From Haematococcus lacustris (Eukaryota > Chlorophyta > Chlorophyceae > Chlamydomonadales > Haematococcaceae): 64,000 bases of DNA. Below the pieces are notes generated by a model. That model did no database searches. It saw nothing but the letters and a program-made list of their open reading frames with translations, and was not told the origin of the DNA. The position numbers and the translations under genes were made by a program. The stretch is taken from the NCBI GenBank assembly GCA_030144725.1, contig JASKMD010000006.1, positions 5,428,341 to 5,492,340 of the forward strand, read 5' to 3'. Shown piece after piece: positions 46,118 to 55,600 of the stretch. How positions within the stretch are numbered: the first letter of the stretch is position 1; each line of letters starts with the position of its first letter.

Positions 46118-48325
46118 GCACCTGTCTTGGCTCTCCCTGACCCGTTACAACCTTTTGAGGTGTGGTCTGATGCCTCACTTGCGGGCACGGGAGGTGTCCT
46201 GATGCAAAACGGCAGAGTGGTTGCGTACACGAGCCACAAGTTCACTCCGGCTCAAGTCAAGTACACCACAGGGGAGCAGGAATTGTTAGGTATCATAAGA
46301 GCAATGCAAGAATGGCGCTGCTACCTCGATGGAGCAGTGCATGTGACTATTGTGACTGACCACAACCCTCTGATCTACCTGAAAACTCAAACCAATCTTT
46401 CAAGGCGACAAGCCCGGTGGATGGAATTCCTGGCACGCTTTGACCATCACATTGAGTACAAACCAGGCAAGGGCAATGTGGCAGATCCTTTGAGTCGCAA
46501 TCCTGGTCTGACACATCACGATGACGATGATGACGGCCAACCCATCCTACTCACCATGGGTGCCCAGCTCTGTGTGTCAGGTGTGTATGCCATGGTGATG
46601 ACAAGGCGACAGGCTGGCTTACAAGTGCAGCCTCCTTTTCAGCCCCCACCGGTGCCACCTAGCCAACCAGCTGCCCCCCGCAAGCAAAAGCGCCAGCAAA
46701 AGCGTGCGCGCTGTGCCAGCGGTGGTCAACCTCCTCCCTCCGTGGTCCCATGTGACAAGTGGCCTGATGGGGGGGAGAAGCAGCTGGATTCGGCCACACA
46801 CACACCTGCAGGCAAAACCCATAGCACGACGCAAGGAAGCTCACTTGTCAAGGCCATCATCAATGGGTACAGCACCGATGATCGCTTTGCTGATCGTGCA
46901 TACACCCAGGCCTATGAGTTGAGCGAGACGGGGCTATGGATGTCGGGCGGAAAGGTGGTTGTACCCAAGAGCCCCTTGGTCAAAAGAGAGGTGCTTGAGG
47001 CGTGCCACGATGCAAAATATGCCGGCCATATGGGCATGAGCAAAACATGGCATACTGTGGATCTCAGCTTCACCTGGCCAGGCATGCGCAAGGATGTAGA
47101 GGACTATGTCAGGCAATGCGATGCCTGCCAGCGCAACAAGCCCAGCACTCGTCTCAAGGCCGGAAAGCTCCAGCCCCTGTCTATACCTGGTCGTCGCTGG
47201 GAAAGTGTGAGTATGGACTTCATTGTAAAACTGCCAAAGAGTGGTGAACGTGGATTTGACAGTATCCTAGTATTCGTAGACAGACTCAGCAAAATGGTGC
47301 ATCTCGTACCCACCAAGGAGAGCATCAGTGCCTTCGACATGGCTACACACTTCTTCCATGAGGTCGTGCGCCTGCATGGCATGCCAGCCTCGGTGATCAC
47401 AGACCGTGGCCCTCACTTCAACAGCCACTTCTGGGAACATGTATGCGCCCTGTGCAAAGTGGCCCATTACATGTCCAGTGCATATCATCCCGAGTCTGAC
47501 GGCCAGACAGAGCGAGTAAACAGAGTCATTGAGGAGATGCTGCGACACTATGTAAACGATGCCCACACAGACTGGGCAGAACACTTGCCTTGGGTTGAGT
47601 TCGCTATCAACAACTCCTGGCACGAGTCAATCCGCCAAACGCCGTTCTTTCTGAACTATGGGCAGCATCCGCTGACTCCTGCGACGTTGGATCTACCGCG
47701 CAAGGTTCCCAAGGCTTCTGCGTTTGCGGAAAATGTGGAGAAAGAGGTGCACAAAGCCAGACAGTGTTGGCGTGAGGCTCAACAACGCATGAAAGCTCTG
47801 GTAGACGGCAAGCGTCGTGAGGTGACGTACAAACCAGAACAGCTGGTAATGCTGAGCACTGTCAACATGAGAAAACGAAAGGATGAGGTGGGGGTGCGCA
47901 AGCTAAAACCCCGATATGTCGGCCCCTTCGTGGTGCTACGCATGATCGGGTTGGTTGCGGTGCAAATCCAGCTACCGCACCGATGGACCCGCATGCACAA
48001 CGTGTTCCATGTCTCCCTGGTGAAACCCTACCTCGGCACTCAAGCGCCAAACATGGCAGCACCTCCGACTGTACAGTGGCTTGACGGCGAGCCAGTTTAC
48101 GAGGTGGAAAAGCTGTTGCAACACAAGCTGGTGAAAGTGAGAGGCCGGGGGAATGGGAAAGGGCGCAAGCCAAGCAAGAATGTGAAGCAAGCTCTGGAGT
48201 TTCTGGTTCGATGGGTGGGCTACTCTGAGGAGCATGACACCTGGGAGCCTCAAAAGAATTTGGTGAACTGCGACGAGGCCCTGCAGCAGTACATTGATGA
48301 GCATGGACCGCTGCCGGTTCCATAG
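46118..48325 (+). CDS. pol: Pol part 2: RNase H, integrase and chromodomain
   Basis: Continues the same frame after the TAA without its own good start codon. RNase H: VWSDASLAGTGGVL (Asp), EQELLGI (Glu), VTDHNPLIYL (Asp), then WMEFLARFDHHIEYKPGK. The zinc-binding integrase N-terminus (CHDAKYAGHMGMSKTW ... CDACQRNKP) and the catalytic core follow with the D-D-E residues in SMDFIVKLP, ITDRGPHF and GQTERVNR. The tail carries a chromodomain (VYEVEKLL ... LEFLVRWVGYSEEHDTWEP), which in chromoviruses guides insertion into heterochromatin. 735 codons; no further stop before TAG at 48323. Confidence 0.95.
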   Translation, partial: APVLALPDPLQPFEVWSDASLAGTGGVLMQNGRVVAYTSHKFTPAQVKYTTGEQELLGIIRAMQEWRCYLDGAVHVTIVTDHNPLIYLKTQTNLSRRQARWMEFLARFDHHIEYKPGKGNVADPLSRNPGLTHHDDDDDGQPILLTMGAQLCVSGVYAMVMTRRQAGLQVQPPFQPPPVPPSQPAAPRKQKRQQKRARCASGGQPPPSVVPCDKWPDGGEKQLDSATHTPAGKTHSTTQGSSLVKAIINGYSTDDRFADRAYTQAYELSETGLWMSGGKVVVPKSPLVKREVLEACHDAKYAGHMGMSKTWHTVDLSFTWPGMRKDVEDYVRQCDACQRNKPSTRLKAGKLQPLSIPGRRWESVSMDFIVKLPKSGERGFDSILVFVDRLSKMVHLVPTKESISAFDMATHFFHEVVRLHGMPASVITDRGPHFNSHFWEHVCALCKVAHYMSSAYHPESDGQTERVNRVIEEMLRHYVNDAHTDWAEHLPWVEFAINNSWHESIRQTPFFLNYGQHPLTPATLDLPRKVPKASAFAENVEKEVHKARQCWREAQQRMKALVDGKRREVTYKPEQLVMLSTVNMRKRKDEVGVRKLKPRYVGPFVVLRMIGLVAVQIQLPHRWTRMHNVFHVSLVKPYLGTQAPNMAAPPTVQWLDGEPVYEVEKLLQHKLVKVRGRGNGKGRKPSKNVKQALEFLVRWVGYSEEHDTWEPQKNLVNCDEALQQYIDEHGPLPVP

Positions 48326-48499
48326 GCTCATTACAGACTGAAAGAGAAAAAGATGAATGAGTACGAAATGCAAAAAAGCAAAAACATGGCATTCTTGACA
48401 CCGAGCGTTGAGGCGCGAGTCTCGGCACAATCGTGGGTTGCCAAGGCGGGGCAGTCACCTATAGGCACAATCCTACAGTTGAGGACAACTGCGTCCAGA

Positions 48500-48519
48500 G
48501 AGGACCAGGTGGGGGGGAA
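48500..48519 (+). other. polypurine tract of the Gypsy element
   Basis: AGGACCAGGTGGGGGGGAA directly before a TGTTACG start. This is the expected place and composition for the plus-strand primer. Confidence 0.7.
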
Positions 48520-48700
48520 TGTTACGTGGCAATGCGCCTGGCTGATATGCCATTTAAGGACAACCATATAATGCTCAGGAGTCCCCAACATGGGGTTGGT
48601 AATCTTCATGCAAATACTCACTCTATACTGCACCGTTTTTGATAACGTTTGTCACAACGACACCGGCGAATTACTACGCGTCTACTGGCAAGCGGCGCGT
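48520..48700 (+). repeat. candidate 3' LTR (start only)
   Basis: Begins TGTTACGTGGCAATGCGCCT immediately after the polypurine tract. The right end is uncertain because no second copy is present in the window to define it; a CA at about 48665 is one possibility. Drawn as an approximate range. Confidence 0.45.
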
Positions 48701-49140
48701 TAACTCTTGCGAGTGAGGCCATGCCGGCGCAAGCGATCGCGGACACACCTCCGCTGCTCACCATCAATTGCATTAGTGGTATGTAGCGGCATCAGTGGTA
48801 GAACTGCGCCTGCTATCGAGCAGGAAGTACAATCAATGTTTAGCCCGCCAGGCTCACTCCGCGAACCTTTCATTGGTGCAGGCGTTGTCGGAGGACCGTC
48901 GTTGGGCAAGTTGACACGCGACATTGCAGCAAGGTGCGAAAATGTTCGTTTCTCCCTAGCCGGCTATACAGAAAAAGGGACCCCCTTGCACAAACCGGCG
49001 TATTGTGAACCGAACACTGTGACTTTCCAGAATTTGCCGTGTCAACTTTGTTCCTAACCCAACGAAGCAGCTGTTGGAGAAGAAAGCAAAGCATTCCATC
49101 AACCAGGCTTCTGGAAACATAAGTTGGCGTGACCTAACTT
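48701..49140. other. no gene recognised
   Basis: A plus-strand frame (48707-49057) includes SMFSPPGSLREPFIGAGVVG and runs to CQLCS. Composition is normal but no family is recognised; it may be LTR or flanking host DNA. Confidence 0.35.
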
Positions 49141-49179
49141 TGCCTTGCAGTGCTGACTAGCCCACCCGGAACTCTTGCA

Positions 49180-49520
49180 GCCCGCCCCACCCCCTCCCAC
49201 CCCCTCCCAGCCCCTCCCAGCCCCAGTCCCGCCCTCCCAGCCCCTCCCACCCCCAGCCCCACCCCTCTCACCCCCTCCCAGCCCCTCCCAGCCCCTCCCA
49301 GTCCCAGCCCCCTCTCACCCCCTCCCAGCCCCCTCTCACCCCCTCCCAGCCCCTCCCAGCACCAGCCCCACCCTCCCACCCCCTCCCAGCCCCAGCCCCG
49401 CCCCTCCCACCCCCTCCCAGCCCCTCCCAGCACCAGCCCCGCCCTCCCACCCCCTCCCAGCACCAGCCCCTCCCTCCCCACCCCTCCCACCCCCTCCCAG
49501 CCCCTCCCAGCCCCAGCCTA
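49180..49520 (+). repeat. CCCCTCCCA minisatellite
   Basis: Tandem CCCTCCCAG / CCCTCCCACCC units, C-rich on the plus strand, giving artefactual long frames on both strands. Confidence 0.95.
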
Positions 49521-49684
49521 GAAGCACAGCTGCGCTAGTGCCTCCCCTATGGTTTGCAGCCGGCGGCGTGCTAAATACGTAGCCCAAATAGGCTTGCATG
49601 GGGATGAGCAGGGGGCAGGTGCAGGTCCTGGTGCTGGTGCTGGTGCTGGTGCTGGTGCTGGGAGGGGGTCCATGAGTCCCAGCC

Positions 49685-49880
49685 GGCAGAACCCCCTCGT
49701 GCTGCACCCCCCTGGCAGCAGCAGGCAACTGGTGCTGGTGCCGCCCCTGACCTGCCCCCCCCTCCTGCTGCACCCCCCTGGCAGCAGCAGGCAGCTGGTG
49801 CTGGTGCCGCCCTGACCTGCCCCCCCCTCCTGCTGCCCCCCCCTGGCAGCAGCTGGCAGCTGGTGCTGGTGCCGCCCCTG
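49685..49880 (+). repeat. about 65-bp tandem repeat, three copies
   Basis: A unit containing TGCTGCACCCCCCTGGCAGC, AGCTGGTGCTGGTGCCGCC and a CCTGACCTGCCCCCC spacer occurs about three times, preceded by a short GGTGCTGGTGCT run at 49630-49655. Confidence 0.9.
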
Positions 49881-52300
49881 GCATGCTCACCCCTCCATCT
49901 GAGCAGCAGGGGGCCACAGCGGAGCTGTACACGAGCTCGACACGCAAGCGGGGGGCGGGCGGGAGGGATAGGACCCAACATGTCGAGGAAGGTAACATAG
50001 CAATGGCATACACACCTTGTGAGGCATTGCAGAGTGGCCAGGCCAACAGTACTGCTCACGAAGGGTCAAGCATCGCAGCAACCTTGCATATTTCTGAGCA
50101 TGGGTGGAGGGGCGCTGTTACATCGGTTTGGCATGCCATGTGAACCGTTTTGACTGCGGCGACTGTCCCTCACTATGTGCAGGTGCTCCTGGGCCACGTC
50201 GGTCGCGGCGGTCTCTCGCGGCGAGGCCCGCATGAGCAAAAAGTGCATGGATTTGAATGTGAAGATTTGAGCCGCCATAGCACCCAGCACACTGCACAGT
50301 ATTTAATGATACAAGCTGCACCGCATAGCTGAAAGAGTCCTCTATCCAGGAATGTGCATAACATAAATAGATACCACGTGGCTGAGACGCGGCGTCGTTT
50401 TGATTACCAGGGGTCAGTTTCCTGTCATTTTCTGTTAGTTGGGGACACCTGAATAATGCCCCCATGCGCCAGTGTAACTCTCAAAGTGCGGTGACCGGTG
50501 TCAAGGCCGGGTTCGACTCCCGGGAGCTTAGACATCGCCCAAAGCTCTTTAGCCGCACTAAGAGGATTACGCTGGCCGTGCAAAGGCACGTTACATTGGG
50601 TTTCGACCACGCTGAGTGCGCAGAAGCGCGTCTGTTCGAGGGAGTTGTAGTCGAGACCGCTTGTACAGTGAGAATGGGAGGCTCTGGAGCTGGCCCATAT
50701 CGACGCTGTCATCTGCAGCTGGGCTGTCAGGTGAGTCATCGCCTGCGTGCATGTCGCCATAGGCAATGAGAGGTGGAGGTGAAGGCAAGGGTGAGGTGGG
50801 AGCAGGAGGGGAAAGGGGCCGGGGGTCAGGACAGGCTATTCACGAGCATCCCAGCTGGAAGTATATCTACCCTTGACAGGCAAGCTCTGCCCAGGAGTAT
50901 GGCAGCTGAGTGAACGCTTGATGTGGAGATAAAAAAAACCAGCCACTCAAGCCCATGCTAGTGGTGCAGCACAGCACATGCGCAGCCCAGCACAGCACAG
51001 TGAAGACAATTAAGCACCTCCTAGCATTCTCATCGAGCTCCCACAGGCAATACCCTGTTACAAGCTGGCCTAGTTACAAGTTACAAGTTCACCTCCCATT
51101 CAGGCCAACAAAACTCATTCAACAAGGAACAACATGTTGGTCTGTGGGTAATCTCACTCCGCTACAATATTGAAGCATCCTCGGTCGCACCCTTGATGAC
51201 TACCAACCCCATCCCGGTGGCACTCGTTCCTGGGGCAGACCCCCTTGACCACTGGGCACCTCATCAAAACTAACAGCTTTAATGCTTGAAGGCTGACAGC
51301 CTGGCAACTCAAACCTACCCTAACCAGCCCTAGAGGTTGCCAGGGCTCTTGGGCTGGGGTTCAGAGAGCATTGACGCTCTCTAAGCACACGGAACTTGTT
51401 GATCGCACCAGGGCTGCGATGCCTGCGAGCACAAAGGGCACGGGGACATTAGGTACTTAGTGGGCGGTGTGCGGGGCAACAAGTGGGCGTCAAGGGCAAT
51501 TTGTGCTGCGCGGGCTATGTGCGGGGCAACGTGCAATGTGGTGCAATGTGGGCTATGTGCGGGGCAACCAGGGCAAGGTGTGGGGCAGGGCAAGATGCGG
51601 TGCGGTGTGCGTGCACGCATCAAGGGCAAGATGCGCATTGTAAGCTGTGTAAGCTGTGTAAGCTGTGCTACGTGCGGGGCCGTGGGCGCAAGACTTGACT
51701 TACCGGGGAAGGGCAGAGGTAGCTCGTGTATCATTTTCATGCGCTGGCACGGGTTGCGCGTCGCTCTGCGGAGTTTACAAGCATGATATTTGACAACCAC
51801 AAGCAACGGCTGCCGTAGTGCGGTGCTAAATTGCGTGCGGAGCTTACCTTCAATGGGCTCCTTAAGGCACCGCATCAGCGGTGTTGCAGGTTTGGCCCAC
51901 ACCGGGGTGGCAGCAAGGGGCCCAGCCGATAGTCTAAGCGGGCCGCCACGCCCGCTCCGAGTAAGAGATCGATTTGGGGGAAGCGCAGCTTTTATACTGT
52001 CCGCTGTCACACTGTGCGCTGTCCGTCCTTTGACAGCCGTTGCATTTGATGACGCGTCCTTAGCTGCTGGTTAGCTGCTGACAGGAGGACCTGGACTGGC
52101 GTGCCACCTCCCATTCAGACACCTCCCATTCAGACATTCAGACACACTCCGACAACATAGAATCCTGGACATCCAGTCCAGCCCGTCACGTTCTGACCCT
52201 CCACCCCTGTGGCCCTTTGCCCTTTTGCCCCTGCCAATGTCAGAAGAACCCCTGCTCTGCTGATGCACATGAGTCCCTGCCTCTGCAGCAAACATAGCCA
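49881..52300. other. intergenic, no gene recognised
   Basis: No exon with recognisable similarity on either strand. A G-rich irregular repeat (GTGCGGGGCAAC) occurs at 51470-51570 and TAAGCTGTG is repeated at 51641-51670. A minus-strand frame of about 210 codons (52010-51381) is open through these repeats and is not convincing. Confidence 0.4.
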
Positions 52301-52325
52301 GTCTGCCGTAATCCAAGTCTGCCGT

Positions 52326-52398
<73 letters not shown>

Positions 52399-52410
52399 CA
52401 ACAACAACAC
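52326..52410 (+). repeat. (AAC)n microsatellite
   Basis: About 25 perfect AAC units followed by two imperfect ones, about 250 bases upstream of the start of the GT17 gene. Confidence 0.97.
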
Positions 52411-52657
52411 CCTTAGCTCCCCCATGCCCAACCCCTAGCTCTCCCATGCCCCAGTGGCCCCAGTGCTGCTATCAGTACAATGGTACTGGTACTGTGGTCG
52501 TTTGTGTATACCGCAGACCCTCGGTAGCCCTACATACTTGGTAGACCGCCGACGAGATCGGCAGATAGCAGTTGAGAACTCGCGTTCACATGATGGCTTG
52601 CATGTGGACAGATGGCTGCTGTATCGAAAATGCGACGTAAAGCTTGCCGAGGGCAGC

Positions 52658-55600
52658 ATGCTGGCGGTCAAGCTACTGGTGTTGGTGGTGGCAGTGGTTG
52701 CCACAGTCTCATCCATCAAAGCGCCATGTCCAGCGTTCACATTGCGTGGGAGGTCCCCGTTGCCGAACCCCCTTCCCGATGCGAGGTGGTGCATAGGACG
52801 ACAGCTGGGCTATAGCGACGGCACAATGCACAACCTGTTACCTCGAGACCGCCCGCGACGGTGAGAGGCAGCTCGCACTGCACCCCAGCCAGAAGGTACC
52901 TGGGTTGCGGATCAGGTTATGCACCTGGGACCCAATCAGCCCCCTTGTCCCTCACTAGGGCCTCCATTTGAGCCGGATCAGAAGTACCTACTAGCAGCCA
53001 CTAGCAGCCACTAGCAGCCACTAACTAGATCCGACTCAAACAGTGTTATTGGGCTGTGTGGAGTAAACCCAGTGCACATGGCACATGAGCCGCCTACCAC
53101 CTACACTATAGCCTGACCACGAGGGCAATGTGTAGAGTTGGCGTGACAAAACATGCGCTAATTGTAAGCTGATAACAGCTCAATTGGGGGGCCACACACT
53201 ACTGTGCCACAGCAGGCTGCTGCTGCTGCTCCTTGGCCTTGGGGGGCTTGTCTTGCAGCCGCTTGTAGCCCAGGCCAGGGTACTCCTTGCCCTTGGCTGG
53301 CAGAGCTCCCTGGTCTGGCCAGTAGCACAGCTCCAGCGGCCGCCACCTGCTCTCCCCAATGCGCTGCATGTTCAGCGCTGAATTGCAGTCCCTGTCCAGC
53401 CACCTGCCTGGCTGGGGCCCTGGCTTGGCTTTGGCAGCCTTGCCCTTGCCCTTGCCCTTGGTGGGCTCAGCTGCCCCTGGCTCAGCCTTGGTGCGCTTGC
53501 TTCGTTGGCTGGCTGGGGTGTGCTGGGCCCTGGCTCTGAGGCTGCTGGCTGTGTGGCTGCCTGGCCGCTGCGTGGGGCCTGTGGGGGCCTGCGGGGGGCC
53601 ACTACTGGGCACCACACCAGGCCCCGCACTGGCTGGTCACGCTCCTGGCTCCAGGCTGGGCGCACCAGGCGGGGTTCCACCTGCCCTGCTGGGGGCTTCC
53701 ATCCTGCAGGCCTGGTGGCTCTGACTTTGTCCAGCTCCACCTCACAGGGCTGCTTGCCATTCACTGCTGAGCTGACCTGGCTGGTGCGGTGCTCATCCAC
53801 AAGCACCACCCTGCCTCGCAGCTGGTCTGTGCCCCTGGGCCTGCACACCACCTTGCGTCAGGCACGCAGAACCGCATCAGCACCCCACCCTCCCCCAGTG
53901 CCAATGGTAGCAGGTCAGGTCAGGTATAAGGTCAGGTCAGGTCAGGTCTAGGTCAGGTCTAGGTTAGGTCAGGTATCAGGTCAGGTCTGGTATAAGGCCA
54001 GGTATTAGTTCAGGTCAGGTATTAGTTCAGGTTTCCCGTGAAAAATACACGGTTGTGTGAAAATACACAAGTGCTCTGTTACAGCCTTGGAGCCCTGGAG
54101 CCCTGACCTGCTCAAATGAACAGGGCCATTGAAAGTCAAAACAGCCAGACCCATGCGGTTGCTGTAGAAGATAGCTGACGGACAGCCAACAATAGCTTGT
54201 GCACAGTGGTTCAGTGCATTCGATCACAGGATCATTGACAGCATCATCTTCAACGATGAGCTAGAGCTGCTAGACATCCGGCTGCACACCCTATGGGACG
54301 TTGTGGATACCTTCGTGATCGTGGAGTCCAACAAGACCTTTTCGAACAAATCCAAGCCACTGCATTTCGCGGAAAATGCAGCGCGCTACACTGAGTTCAT
54401 GCGCAAGATCCACCATTTTGTGATGGTGGACCCTCCCCACCTCCACCCAGGGCCCTGGGAGGTGAGTAGCAGCCTGCCTCTCACAGGATCCATGTGGGCA
54501 CATACCTTGGCAGCTCCTATAGGGTTTCACCCGGTAAAACAGTTACACATTAACACCACAGCTTAGCCTGCCTGCCACTCACAGGCTCTATGTGGGCTCG
54601 TACCTGGGCAGCTTATATAGGATTTGGCCAGCTAGAAAGTGGTAGTCGAGGGATCAATGTTGGTAGAGAGAACACACACACACACATACCAAAATTTGGC
54701 ATCTTGATGTGCTGTTTTGGACTAATTGCTCGAGTGGTGACTGTGAATGTGCCCTCTGCATGGCATGCCTCTCAATGGGCACCCCATTGCACCTGCGTGC
54801 AGAGGGAGCACGTCCACCGGCGTGCCCAGGCCAACAGGAATGAGAGCCTAAAAGGGGTGCCCTTGTCAACAGGCGACCTGGTGCTCATGTCAGACGTGGA
54901 TGAGGTTGCGGATCCCGCCCTGCTGGCAGCCTTGAAGTCGTGCCAGGGAGTGGACGTAGAGCTGTTTTGCCTCGACCTAAGGTTCAGCTTGTACAGCTGT
55001 AAGTGGTGGGCTAGCGAGGGCATGAAGGGGTGGAAGCTGAAGAAGCTGGGCATGTGGTGTTCAGCGGTGGGGGAGCTTTCAAGCTGTGTCATACAACACC
55101 TTGGCTCTCAACCTAGAGCCTTCATTGCAGTGGAACACTAAGTGTGGACCCCTACAAAACGGTGTTTTATCTGTGTGGAGTTCCCATGCACATGGCATGC
55201 ACATGGCTTGTACATGGCATACACATGGTCATGGTTGCGTACCACCTACACTATTGCCTGACCACAAGGGCTAATGCGTAGAATCGGCATGACAAACATG
55301 CACTAAGTGTGAGCTGATGACAGCTCAAGATAGGGGGGCCACACACTACTGTGCCGCAGCAGGCTGCTGCTGCTGGGCCTTGGGTGGCTTGTTGCGCAGC
55401 CGCTTGTAGCCCAGGCCGGGGTACTCCTTGCCCTTGGCTGGCAGCTTCCCCTGCTCTGGCCACCAGCACAGCTCCAGTGGGCGCCACTTGCTCTCCCCAA
55501 CGCGGTGCATGTTGAGTGCTGCATTGCAGTCCCTGTCCAGCCACCTGCCTGGCTGGGGCCCTGGCTTGGCTTTAGCAGCCTTGCCTTTGGTCTTGCCCTT

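Larger units (their letters stand above)
43733..48650 (+). mobile_element. Ty3/Gypsy LTR retrotransposon, chromovirus type
   Basis: Gag-like frame, then protease, reverse transcriptase, RNase H, integrase and a C-terminal chromodomain, in the order of Ty3/Gypsy chromoviruses. All frames are the same (phase 2 of the window), separated by a TAG at 44360-44362 and a TAA at 46115-46117. A polypurine tract and a TG-starting candidate 3' LTR follow pol. I could not find a matching 5' LTR upstream of gag, where duplicated host DNA lies instead, so the element looks 5'-truncated or rearranged. Right boundary not determined. Confidence 0.93.

Noticed and set aside
49150..49582. Proline-rich frames in the CCCCTCCCA minisatellite
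   Set aside because: Repeat artefact open in several frames on both strands.
50490..50530. tRNA gene, because CCGGGTTCGACTCCCGG is a perfect T arm
   Set aside because: No D arm, anticodon arm or 7-bp acceptor stem can be drawn with the right spacing upstream; only the T arm is present.
51381..52010. 210-codon minus-strand gene
   Set aside because: Runs through tandem GTGCGGGGCAAC and TAAGCTGTG repeats, shows no domain, and has repeat-driven residues (AQLTQLTQLT).
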